From Lachnospiraceae bacterium UBA1721 (lineage in GTDB: Bacteria; Bacillota; Clostridia; Lachnospirales; Lachnospiraceae), in contig DCIR01000018.1 in NCBI GenBank assembly GCA_002317155.1, positions 1 through 9,252 on the forward strand: DNA of 9,252 nucleotides. Reading direction: 5' to 3'. Below are positions 1 through 7,201 of this stretch, one piece after another. The notes beneath the pieces are model-generated. The model was not told the origin of the DNA. It made no database searches and worked only from the letters and a program-made list of their open reading frames with translations. The position numbers and the translations under genes are program-made. Within the stretch, counting starts at the first letter, position 1, and every line of letters starts with the position of its first letter.

Positions 1-16
1 TCCTCGTCGTGTACAT

Positions 17-53
17 AAAAACGAGCAGGAGGTAATCTATGCCCTCCTACTCG
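17..53 (-). terminator. Intrinsic terminator after the GH3 gene
   Basis: Read on the minus strand, an 11-bp stem pairs CGAGTAGGAGG (53-43) with CCTCCTGCTCG (32-22). There is one G-T wobble, a 10-nt loop, and a run of five T directly after the stem. This is a classical Rho-independent terminator about 100 nt downstream of the GH3 stop codon. It would end the rimO-pgsA-cinA-EIIC-GH3 transcript. The 16 bases beyond it hold nothing I can identify. Confidence 0.9.
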
Positions 54-95
54 TCTCAATAATTTCACACAACTATATTTTCTTTCCTCAGCTGC

Positions 96-155
96 TAAAT
101 ATCTGTTTTAATACTTAAATATCTTATTTAATGCTTAAATACCTTTTTTAATATC
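96..155. repeat. Three 20-bp imperfect tandem repeats
   Basis: Three consecutive 20-base units lie at 96-115, 116-135 and 136-155 on the plus strand. Each begins TAAATA, is followed by a pyrimidine-rich core, then TTTAAT. Units 1 and 2 differ at only four positions; unit 3 is more diverged and overlaps the last two bases of the GH3 stop codon (TGA at 156-154). Across the junction of units 2 and 3 lies a perfect palindrome, TATTTAA-TGC-TTAAATA (125-141). The block is very AT-rich and lies in the 3' untranslated region before the terminator. Function is unknown; it may simply be local slippage duplication. Confidence 0.7.
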
Positions 156-2541
156 ACAGCTCATACTCTATAGTACACCTTATATCATCGCTCGCCGCTC
201 CGACCTCGAAGCTGTATTTACCCATTTCAAATACAAATTCTTCAAGTTCATCATCATAGCACTCAAGCATATGCTTATCAGCCTTTACCTCGACCGTTTT
301 TTCTTCGCCTGCTGCCAGATTAACTCTGGTAAATCCAATCAACTTCTTTATAGGTCTGATATATGTACTGTCATCCTTTTTATAATAAATCTGTACGACC
401 TCCGCACCATCGGTATCCGAAGTGTTTTTAACATTCACACGGAACAAAAGATTATCCTGCGAATCATCAGCAGATGCTTCATCCAATACAAACTTCGAAT
501 ACTCAAATGATGAATAACTCAGTCCGTAACCAAATGCATACAGAGGCTTTTCCTCCAGGTACATATAAGTCATTTTATTCTTTTCGATATCATAATCAAA
601 AATCGAAGGGAATACGAAATCCTTCTTATACCACGTGCTTGCCAGCCTTCCCGAAGTATTAGCTTTGCCGCACAAAATATTCGCTACAGCTCTTCCAAGC
701 TCCGGTCCTGCATGTGTGGTATAACAAATCGCAGGACAGGTCTTGTCAAAATCATCTACTGCATAAGGATAGCTAGATACTATCAAAAGAATGGTATTCT
801 TATTAACTTCCAGCATATTCTTGGCAATCTTTTCCTGTCTGGGCGGAAGAAGTATATCTGCTCTGTCATAGCCCTCTCTGCCTACCTGCACAGGATGATT
901 GCCTACACAACAAATCACCAGATCGGCATCCTTTGCCAATTCTTTGCATCTCTCATCGCCGTCAGATATAAGCTCGATTTCAAATACTGCTGCCTCTCCT
1001 TCATCTGTCACATCAAGCTCAAGCTGATCATTCATCACCAGCTTACGCTTGTCCCAGGAAGTAAAATAAACTCCACCCTCTGTATCATGAGGAGTCATTA
1101 TCGGGCGAACAAACCACTGATAAGCATCCTTGGAGGTACATTTTATTACATCTGAATCCTCAGCAAGCATCTTTTTAGTTTTACGATCCATGAAATTGAC
1201 ATAGCCTGCGCCCCAGTCATATTTCTCAAAGCATGCTGCATCATCTTCATCAGCATCAGCCTTAACTGTCAGATCATCTAAAACCCTGAGATATTTACCG
1301 GTAGCAACATACTTTAATTTAACAAAATCTCGACCGTGATCACACATGATTTCTGCATCGGGACAAGCTTCAGCAATACCGTCCTTGACTGTAATATCAT
1401 ATGACGAAGCACCGGTATACCAGTCCATGAAATTCTCATCTGCCTGAGGTCCTACTACCGCTATCTTACCCGCCTTGGTTATCTCCTTTTTAAGCGGAAG
1501 GATTCCATCATTTTTAAGAAGAATAACCTGCTCCTCAGACATTTTAAGAGCAAGCTTTTTATCCTCATCGGTGTTGACCATATCCATAGTCACATCCGCA
1601 TAAGGATCTACTGAATCAAACTCACCAAGCAAAAATCTAAGATACAGAGTATCCGAAATTGCATTGTCAATCAGTGCCTCATCAATCAAGCCTTTTTCAT
1701 AAGCTTCTCTTGCTGCATCAATTACCATTTCAGCCTTATCGAGCATAATATTTGCACCGGTTTTGAGTGCAAGAGCCATAGACTCTGCATGTGACTCCGT
1801 CATCTTATGCGCTTCCATAATCATTCCGAAAGCATGACCATCACTAACCACCAGTCTTCCGCCCCACTTATCCTTAACATATTTTTGATTAAGAGAAGTA
1901 AGTAATCCCGGCTCTCCGTTTATTTTGTTATAAGCTCCCATTACGCCGAAAGCTCCACCGTCTTCGATAGGCTTTCTGAACACCTCAAGATAATACTCAT
2001 TGAGTAGTCTGTCGCTTACCTTTACATCATATGTAGCTCTGTCTGTCTCTGTGTTATTACACAGAAAATGCTTAAGAAGAGGAAGAGTCTGCTTAACCTT
2101 ACCATCTCCGGCAAGCGCTCTCGTATATGAAGAACTCATAACTCCTGTGAGGCATGGATCCTCACCGTATCCTTCCTCGTGACGCCCCCATCTGGGATCT
2201 CTCTCGAGATCTACCGTAGGTCCGAATCCAAACAATGATTTGTTTATACTGTTGTAATAAGCTCTGCTCTCTCTTCCCGCAACACGTCCTGCCTCAGCAA
2301 TCAGCTCCTCATCAAAGGTCGAAGCCATACCTATACTCTGCGGAAAAACAGTACAAAATTGCGTCTCCTCATGAGAAGACCATCCTCTTGCAAACTCTGT
2401 TCCGATTTGGCGCTCTTTTATGCCAAGTCGCTCTATCGGCTGTTGTGCTGAAGACAACAGACCGAATTTTTCCTCAACCGTCAATTCCCCAATTAACGAT
2501 TTTACTCGGTCCTCAATACATAAATTTTCATCACGAAACAC
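154..2541 (-). CDS. Family 3 glycoside hydrolase (beta-glucosidase/beta-xylosidase type) with beta-trefoil-like insert
   Basis: This enzyme should release non-reducing terminal beta-linked sugars from oligosaccharides by a retaining mechanism. There is no signal peptide, so it likely acts in the cytosol. Numbering is from a GTG start (795 aa). The N-terminal TIM barrel shows the DLERDPRWGR and GYGEDP motifs (residues 111-129), the substrate-binding KH pair (157-158) and the nucleophile Asp234 in VVSDG. The GH3 C-terminal sandwich begins near 340 and supplies the likely acid/base Glu556 in GREGYDR. A fibronectin-III-like domain ends the protein (about 675-785). Residues ~403-528 form an extra insert of three similar ~40-residue blocks, resembling a fascin-type beta-trefoil rather than the PA14 insert seen in some relatives. 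The strong AGGAGG at 2555-2550 is only 2 nt from a TTG at 2547 but 8 nt from GTG at 2541, so I chose GTG. It lies 18 nt after the EIIC stop and is probably cotranscribed. Substrate (glucoside, xyloside or arabinoside) cannot be told from the sequence. Confidence 0.93.
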   Translation of the reverse strand: MFRDENLCIEDRVKSLIGELTVEEKFGLLSSAQQPIERLGIKERQIGTEFARGWSSHEETQFCTVFPQSIGMASTFDEELIAEAGRVAGRESRAYYNSINKSLFGFGPTVDLERDPRWGRHEEGYGEDPCLTGVMSSSYTRALAGDGKVKQTLPLLKHFLCNNTETDRATYDVKVSDRLLNEYYLEVFRKPIEDGGAFGVMGAYNKINGEPGLLTSLNQKYVKDKWGGRLVVSDGHAFGMIMEAHKMTESHAESMALALKTGANIMLDKAEMVIDAAREAYEKGLIDEALIDNAISDTLYLRFLLGEFDSVDPYADVTMDMVNTDEDKKLALKMSEEQVILLKNDGILPLKKEITKAGKIAVVGPQADENFMDWYTGASSYDITVKDGIAEACPDAEIMCDHGRDFVKLKYVATGKYLRVLDDLTVKADADEDDAACFEKYDWGAGYVNFMDRKTKKMLAEDSDVIKCTSKDAYQWFVRPIMTPHDTEGGVYFTSWDKRKLVMNDQLELDVTDEGEAAVFEIELISDGDERCKELAKDADLVICCVGNHPVQVGREGYDRADILLPPRQEKIAKNMLEVNKNTILLIVSSYPYAVDDFDKTCPAICYTTHAGPELGRAVANILCGKANTSGRLASTWYKKDFVFPSIFDYDIEKNKMTYMYLEEKPLYAFGYGLSYSSFEYSKFVLDEASADDSQDNLLFRVNVKNTSDTDGAEVVQIYYKKDDSTYIRPIKKLIGFTRVNLAAGEEKTVEVKADKHMLECYDDELEEFVFEMGKYSFEVGAASDDIRCTIEYEL

Positions 2542-2548
2542 CCCCAAT

Positions 2549-2555
2549 ACCTCCT
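2549..2555 (-). promoter_or_regulatory. Ribosome binding site that decides the GH3 start
   Basis: AGGAGGT (minus strand, 2555-2549) is a near-perfect Shine-Dalgarno sequence. The upstream in-frame TTG (2547-2545) is too close to be used. The GTG at 2541-2539 is 8 nt after the motif and fits. The nearby ATG at 2531-2529 is out of frame. Confidence 0.75.
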
Positions 2556-2559
2556 GTTT

Positions 2560-3657
2560 TTATTTACCCAATGCCTTCTTCTGTATTATCGTCAAAACAA
2601 ATCCGATTGGCAAAGCAATTGCCATCGATGCCAAAAACCACGCAAATCCCGGCCCCACATAAGCCACGCTGGTTATAAAACTGGGAAACGCAAAAGACGT
2701 GCAGTGCGCACCCGCTATACCGGCAATCGCACCACCGCACGCGCCCGCTATGCAGGCTGAGATCATTGCTCTCGGCGTCTTAAGTGTTACTCCGTACAAA
2801 GACGGTTCCGTAACTCCGAGTGCCGCTGAAAGAGCTGCCTGGAAAGCAATTGTTTTCTGCGCTTTTTCTCTGTAAATAATCCCCATCGCAAGGCAGGCTC
2901 CGCACTGACCGTACACAGCTCCTCCAAGCAATGGAAGAATAACGTCATAGCCGTTAGCTGCAATACTAGCGATACTGACAGGTACAATACTCCAGTGAGC
3001 TCCGATGACTACCATCGGCTGTATCGCAAATCCCATAAATATACCTGCCACAATCGGATTCCAATTATACAAAACAAAGAACAGTTTTGTGAGTCCGTCA
3101 CCTATCCATGTTCCCATGGGTCCAAACAACAGGAATGTAACCGGAAGCACTATCAGACAACATATAATCGGCTTCACAAATCCCTTAATTGCATTAGGCA
3201 GGAATTTATCGCAGGGTATCTCTACAAAATGAAGCAATCCCACCGCAAGGAGCACAGGAATAACACCCGAATGATATATCGCAGGCTGAGCGGTCAAACC
3301 GAATATCGAGAGTGATTTATCATGTTCTAAAATAGCCACCAGATCAGGATAGAGCATCGCAACCGGAATAAGCAGTGATATAAACATATCCGTCTTCCAC
3401 TGCTTTGCTGCAGTGATAGCTAAAAAGAACGGAAGGAAAAAAAAGAATCCATCCGACACCGCATAGAAAATCTGATATACCCCGCTCGCAGTATCAAGCA
3501 CTCCAAAACCCGCCAGCAGAACAATTACACTTTTTAGTATACTCGCCGCCGTAAGATAATTAATTATAGGTACAAATATCCCGGTAATGTTATCAACTAT
3601 AACTTTACCGGGATTATTTTTTTGTTTGTCTTTTTGAATATTATCTTGTTCTTTCAT
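2560..3657 (-). CDS. Stand-alone PTS EIIC sugar permease, glucose/beta-glucoside family
   Basis: This is a 365-residue polytopic membrane protein matching the EIIC domain of the glucose-glucoside PTS family (BglF-like). Evidence includes the family signature GVTEPSLYGVTL (residues 281-292), corresponding to the conserved GITEP loop, the stretch VVIGAHWSIVPV (216-227), and about ten hydrophobic segments from residue ~20 to ~358. In BglF-type proteins an EIIB domain with a phosphorylated Cys precedes EIIC and an EIIA domain with a phosphorylated His follows it. Here only a ~17-residue hydrophilic, Lys-rich leader precedes the first membrane segment, and the protein ends LGK right after the last one. 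No EIIB or EIIA is seen anywhere in the window. It starts 6 nt after cinA with only a weak GAAGAA-like ribosome site, suggesting coupling to cinA translation. The GH3 gene follows after 18 nt, so it probably imports the oligosaccharide or glycoside that the GH3 enzyme cleaves. Specificity is not determinable. Confidence 0.88.
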   Translation of the reverse strand: MKEQDNIQKDKQKNNPGKVIVDNITGIFVPIINYLTAASILKSVIVLLAGFGVLDTASGVYQIFYAVSDGFFFFLPFFLAITAAKQWKTDMFISLLIPVAMLYPDLVAILEHDKSLSIFGLTAQPAIYHSGVIPVLLAVGLLHFVEIPCDKFLPNAIKGFVKPIICCLIVLPVTFLLFGPMGTWIGDGLTKLFFVLYNWNPIVAGIFMGFAIQPMVVIGAHWSIVPVSIASIAANGYDVILPLLGGAVYGQCGACLAMGIIYREKAQKTIAFQAALSAALGVTEPSLYGVTLKTPRAMISACIAGACGGAIAGIAGAHCTSFAFPSFITSVAYVGPGFAWFLASMAIALPIGFVLTIIQKKALGK

Positions 3658-3663
3658 ACAAAT

Positions 3664-4935
3664 TTATTCTTCAGATTTGTTGCCAAAAGTAACTCTGCTG
3701 TAATACTCAAGAATGCAATTTCTCATAAGTGAAAGTGCTGCAGCAACGGCAGATTCACGAATCTTGTTGCGGTTACCGTTAAAATGAGCTTCCGTAACAG
3801 TAATCTTACCCTTGATTCCGCAAGCAATATACACAAGACCTACGGCCTTATCTTCACTCGCCATAGGACCTGCATTACCTGTAATAGCCACAGCCACATC
3901 TGCTCTGGTAATAAGATTAAGTCCTTTTACCATTTCCTCTGCTGCCTTGGCACTTATTACACCATGCTTGTCTATAACTGCTTTTCTCACACCCAAGAGC
4001 TTTCTTTTAGACTTATTTGAATATGTGACATATCCGGTCTTATATACTTCCGATACACCGGGAACATTTATAAGTCTTGCACTGAACATACCACCGGTAC
4101 ATGATTCAGCAGCAGTAACAGTCAAATCGTTAGCAAGCAACAAATCTACTACCGACTGTTCAAGTGTAATCTTGTCATCGGTTGTATATACGTAGTTGCC
4201 AAATCTTTCCTTAAGTTCCTTAACGACAGGCTTGATAAGCTTCTTGGCTTCCTTCTTATCACTTGCTGATGCGGTTACACGAATATGTACCTCACCGATT
4301 TTTGCATAAGTAGCGATAGTAGGATTGGTCTGCGAATCAATCATATCCTTAATCATGTTCTCAACACTGCTCTCGCCGATTCCGCAAATCTTAACTGTCT
4401 GCGATACGAGTGCCTTGTCTGAAAATGACTCAAGATAAGGGATAATGCTGTCCTCAAACATAGGAATAAGCTCTCCGGGAGGGCCGGGAAGCAGAATGAT
4501 TTTGCAGTCAGTTTCCTCGATAATGATTCCGGGTGCAGTTCCATTGTGATTAGCTACAGCCTTGGCTCCCTCCGGAATCAACGCCTGCTTCCAATTGTTA
4601 TCAGTAGGTTTTACACCTTTTACTGCGAAATAATTCTCTATAGCCAGTCTGCTGTCCTCATCCATAACAAGCTTACGCTTGCAGGCTTTTGCTGCAGTCT
4701 CCTTGGTCAAATCATCTTCAGTAGGTCCAAGGCCTCCTGAAAGGATAACAATATCCGAACGCTTCTTGGCAACATTGATTGCCTCAAGAAGTCTCTCCTC
4801 ATTGTCACCAACCACTGACTGGTAATAGCATGAAAGACCGATTCCGGCAAGCTTCTCAGCCATATATGCCGCATTGGTATTTACAATATTACCGAGTAAA
4901 ATCTCAGTTCCTACACAAATAATTTCTACAGTCAT
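3664..4935 (-). CDS. cinA: CinA family protein (competence/damage-inducible protein A; NMN deamidase domain)
   Basis: At 423 aa this is full-length CinA. The N-terminal half is the MoaB/MogA-like (COG1058) domain, with VGTEILLGNIVNTN (residues 8-21), SGGLGPTEDD (66-75) and LLPGPPGE (148-155). The C-terminal half (about 258-410) is the PncC domain, with AAESCTGG (275-282) and TGNAGP (352-357). In characterised family members this half deamidates nicotinamide mononucleotide to the acid form, recycling pyridine nucleotides; the N-terminal half is linked to ADP-ribose pyrophosphatase activity. Both are cytosolic. The segment after TGNAGP reads MASEDKAVG, where many relatives have a glycine-rich stretch followed by E-K-P-V-G. 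It lies 20 nt after pgsA with a GAGGAA ribosome site. recA, a frequent downstream partner in Firmicutes, is replaced here by sugar-uptake genes. Confidence 0.95.
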   Translation of the reverse strand: MTVEIICVGTEILLGNIVNTNAAYMAEKLAGIGLSCYYQSVVGDNEERLLEAINVAKKRSDIVILSGGLGPTEDDLTKETAAKACKRKLVMDEDSRLAIENYFAVKGVKPTDNNWKQALIPEGAKAVANHNGTAPGIIIEETDCKIILLPGPPGELIPMFEDSIIPYLESFSDKALVSQTVKICGIGESSVENMIKDMIDSQTNPTIATYAKIGEVHIRVTASASDKKEAKKLIKPVVKELKERFGNYVYTTDDKITLEQSVVDLLLANDLTVTAAESCTGGMFSARLINVPGVSEVYKTGYVTYSNKSKRKLLGVRKAVIDKHGVISAKAAEEMVKGLNLITRADVAVAITGNAGPMASEDKAVGLVYIACGIKGKITVTEAHFNGNRNKIRESAVAAALSLMRNCILEYYSRVTFGNKSEE

Positions 4936-4955
4936 TTTCCCTATTTCCTCATAAG

Positions 4956-5549
4956 CTACTGCATTATCACCTGACGATTTTTCACAATATAATCAATCAG
5001 TGAAATAACAGTAAGCACAAGCGCAACATACATTATCACCATTACAGCAATATTGTAATAAGGTATCCACGCGCTCAAATCAATAATAGCCATAACTACG
5101 AGAATCATCTGAAATGTGGTCTTAAACTTTCCCCAATAGCTTGCTGCGATAACAATACCTGCATCTGACGCAACAAGTCTGAATCCACTGATAATAAACT
5201 CACGCGCAAGAATAACAATTACTACCCACGCAGGAATTCTTCCCATAGCAATCAGACATACCAGTCCGCTCGATACAAGAATCTTATCTGCAAGAGGATC
5301 CATGAACTTACCGAAGTTAGTTACCAGATTGTACTTACGTGCTATTTTTCCATCAAGTAAATCAGTGATACTGGCAACCGCAAAAATACCAAGTGCGATG
5401 AGACTGGGCACAAGAGTATCATCTCCGAACCATCCGGCATTACCTCCCAAAAGTACAAGAACAAAAGGGATGATAAGCACTATTCTCATCGTCGTAAGTA
5501 TATTGGGTACATTCCAGATATTTACTTTTTTCTCTGCGGAATTATCCAT
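4956..5549 (-). CDS. pgsA: CDP-diacylglycerol-glycerol-3-phosphate 3-phosphatidyltransferase
   Basis: This membrane enzyme transfers the phosphatidyl group from CDP-diacylglycerol to sn-glycerol 3-phosphate, the committed step to phosphatidylglycerol and cardiolipin. The complete CDP-alcohol phosphotransferase signature is present: Asp63, Asp66-Gly67, Ala70-Arg71, Gly80, Asp84 and Asp88. The N-terminal NVPNILTTMRI (residues 13-23) is the usual start of the first amphipathic/membrane region. Several hydrophobic segments follow up to ~187. Length (197 aa) is normal. Its ATG overlaps the end of rimO by 8 nt, and its CGGAGAAA ribosome site lies inside rimO, so the two are likely translationally coupled. 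A related CDP-alcohol transferase such as phosphatidylserine synthase is less likely given the motifs and the rimO-pgsA-cinA context. Confidence 0.95.
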   Translation of the reverse strand: MDNSAEKKVNIWNVPNILTTMRIVLIIPFVLVLLGGNAGWFGDDTLVPSLIALGIFAVASITDLLDGKIARKYNLVTNFGKFMDPLADKILVSSGLVCLIAMGRIPAWVVIVILAREFIISGFRLVASDAGIVIAASYWGKFKTTFQMILVVMAIIDLSAWIPYYNIAVMVIMYVALVLTVISLIDYIVKNRQVIMQ

Positions 5550-6870
5550 TATAAATTTCTCCGATCAAATCATATTCGTTAGAATCCGTAACCATAACCT
5601 TAACAAAATCACCGGTCATAAGATTAGCGGTTGTATTGAGGAACAGATATCCGTCAACACCGGGCGCATCCTTGTAGGTTCGTGTGACATATGTATCCTC
5701 GTCAGCGACCTTACCCTCTACCATAACGGTGAGGATTGTTCCCGGCATATCCTCAGCTTTTTCAAAAGCAATCTCCTGCTGAAGTTCCATGAGTTCATCA
5801 CGTCTGAACAATTTAACTTCCTCAGATACCTGATCAGGAAGCTCTGCGGCTACAGTATCTTCCTCCTGTGAGTAAGGGAACACTCCTAATCTGTCGAACT
5901 CGATATCATTGACAAATCTGTACAGCTCCTCAAAATCCTCCTGAGTTTCACCCGGGAATCCTGAGATAAGTGTTGTGCGCAGACATATGTCGGGAATGCG
6001 CTCACGAAGCTTTGCAATATTTTCTCTGAGTTCTGCCTGATTGGTCCAGCGACCCATCTTTTTTAATATATTATCAGATGCATGCTGAATCGGGATATCT
6101 AAATAGTGGCATATTTTCTCTTCTTCTGCGATTACATCGATAAGCTCGTCCGTAATCTCCTCCGGATAGCAGTACAAAATTCTGATCCAGTAGATTCCGG
6201 ATATTTTACAAAGCTTTCTAAGCAGCTCAGGAAGTGACTTTTTGCCATATATATCCTTACCGTAAAGTGTGGTCTCCTGCGCTACCAAAATCAGCTCTCT
6301 CACGCCACCTTCTGCTAACGCTGTAGCCTCTTCAACCAATTCCTCCATGGGGATTGATCTGTATTTTCCACGTACCTTGGGAATAATGCAGTATGTGCAA
6401 TTCTTGTTACATCCTTCAGCTATCTTAAGGTATGCAAAATGGCCTCCTGTGGTAAGAACTCTCTTGGCTCTTACATAAGGAGATGCATTAAGATCAATAA
6501 AGACATTCTCCGGCTTACCTGCAAGTACCTTGTCAAGAGCCTCAGTAATTGCCGATACCGACATCGTACCGATAATGGCATCCACCTCGGGAATCTCCTT
6601 CTGAATCTCATCCTTATAACGCTGTGCCAGACAGCCTGCCGCAATAAGCGCCTTAAGCTGACCGTTTTTCTTAAGCTCTGACATCTGAAGCAGCGTGTTG
6701 ATACTCTCTTCCTTGGCATCACCGATAAAGCAGCAGGTATTGACTACAACTGCCTCAGCTTCTTCCTCAGCATCCGTAAACTCATATCCTTTTTCAGCCA
6801 ACAGGCCAATCATTTTCTCTGTGTCTACAAGATTCTTATCACAGCCCAATGAAACAAATAATATTTTCAT
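5542..6870 (-). CDS. rimO: Ribosomal protein S12 methylthiotransferase RimO
   Basis: This radical-SAM enzyme adds a methylthio group to a conserved aspartate of ribosomal protein S12. The 442-residue protein has the three domains of the family. The N-terminal UPF0004 domain carries the auxiliary [4Fe-4S] ligands Cys10, Cys46 and Cys80. The radical-SAM barrel has Cys154-x3-Cys158-x2-Cys161 in EGCNKNCTYCIIP. A C-terminal TRAM domain covers about 375-440. The opening MKILFVSLGCDKN and the motif FPYSQEEDT are typical of RimO rather than the tRNA enzyme MiaB. The start is fixed by that N-terminal match, although no good Shine-Dalgarno sequence precedes it; the nearest purine run, GGGA, is too far upstream. 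It begins about 38 nt after the rpoZ terminator and probably heads the rimO-pgsA-cinA-EIIC-GH3 unit, but I could not find a clear promoter. Confidence 0.96.
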   Translation of the reverse strand: MKILFVSLGCDKNLVDTEKMIGLLAEKGYEFTDAEEEAEAVVVNTCCFIGDAKEESINTLLQMSELKKNGQLKALIAAGCLAQRYKDEIQKEIPEVDAIIGTMSVSAITEALDKVLAGKPENVFIDLNASPYVRAKRVLTTGGHFAYLKIAEGCNKNCTYCIIPKVRGKYRSIPMEELVEEATALAEGGVRELILVAQETTLYGKDIYGKKSLPELLRKLCKISGIYWIRILYCYPEEITDELIDVIAEEEKICHYLDIPIQHASDNILKKMGRWTNQAELRENIAKLRERIPDICLRTTLISGFPGETQEDFEELYRFVNDIEFDRLGVFPYSQEEDTVAAELPDQVSEEVKLFRRDELMELQQEIAFEKAEDMPGTILTVMVEGKVADEDTYVTRTYKDAPGVDGYLFLNTTANLMTGDFVKVMVTDSNEYDLIGEIYNG

Positions 6871-6908
6871 ATCACAACATTCCCAACAATAAAAATTCCA
6901 AAAAACGT

Positions 6909-6949
6909 AAAAAAACCGAAACCATGAAGAGACTTCTACATAGTTTCGG
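6909..6949 (-). terminator. Intrinsic terminator after rpoZ
   Basis: On the minus strand CCGAAAC (6949-6943) pairs perfectly with GTTTCGG (6922-6916). Inside it the pairing continues (one wobble, four further pairs, one mismatch, then three pairs) to a 4-nt loop. Seven T follow immediately (6915-6909). It begins 11 nt after the rpoZ stop and should end the yicC-gmk-rpoZ transcript. The opposite strand lacks a T-run, so it is one-directional. Confidence 0.88.
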
Positions 6950-6960
6950 CCGATTATTAA

Positions 6961-7197
6961 TTAATCCTCAAGACTAGGAAGAATGCCAACCTTACCCTCG
7001 TAAAGCTCATCTACAGCAACCGAAAGAGGCTTCTCTCCCTCAGTACCTGCCATAGGCTCATCTCCACCGATAATCTGTCTGGCTCTCTTTGAAGAAGCCA
7101 TAACGATTGAATAACGGCTTGATACGATAGGCTCCTCACCTTCCTGCACGTCCTTGTTTACTACATCCATAAGTTCAACATATGAAGGGTGTAACAT
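6961..7197 (-). CDS. rpoZ: DNA-directed RNA polymerase omega subunit
   Basis: Omega helps fold and hold the beta' subunit in RNA polymerase. The 78-residue product has the opening MLHPSYVELMDVVN characteristic of clostridial omega proteins, then SRYSIVMASSKRARQI (residues 27-42). That second stretch corresponds to the conserved region contacting beta', where E. coli omega also has a run of Arg/Ala residues. The C-terminal tail is acidic. The gene starts 4 nt after the gmk stop. Its ribosome site AAAGGAG is formed by the last codons of gmk, so expression is likely coupled to gmk. An intrinsic terminator follows directly, making it the last gene of the unit. Pairing with gmk is conserved across many bacteria and supports the call. 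Confidence 0.95.
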   Translation of the reverse strand: MLHPSYVELMDVVNKDVQEGEEPIVSSRYSIVMASSKRARQIIGGDEPMAGTEGEKPLSVAVDELYEGKVGILPSLED

Positions 7198-7201
7198 TCT
7201 T

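Noticed and set aside
712..1155. Plus-strand open frame of 147 codons inside the GH3 gene
   Set aside because: It is antisense to well-conserved GH3 sequence, has no ribosome site or domain pattern, and is a reading-frame shadow.
2545..2547. TTG as the start of the GH3 gene
   Set aside because: It is only 2 nt from the AGGAGGT ribosome site, too close for initiation; the in-frame GTG at 2541-2539 has 8-nt spacing.
5302..5871. Plus-strand open frame of 189 codons across pgsA and rimO
   Set aside because: It is antisense to conserved motifs of both genes, with no start signal and a Ser/Ile-rich composition typical of antisense frames.
6872..6880. Two-codon minimal ORF (ATG TTG TGA) just before rimO, possibly a translational leader
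   Set aside because: It has no ribosome binding site and such short ATG-stop strings occur often by chance; nothing else supports a leader peptide.
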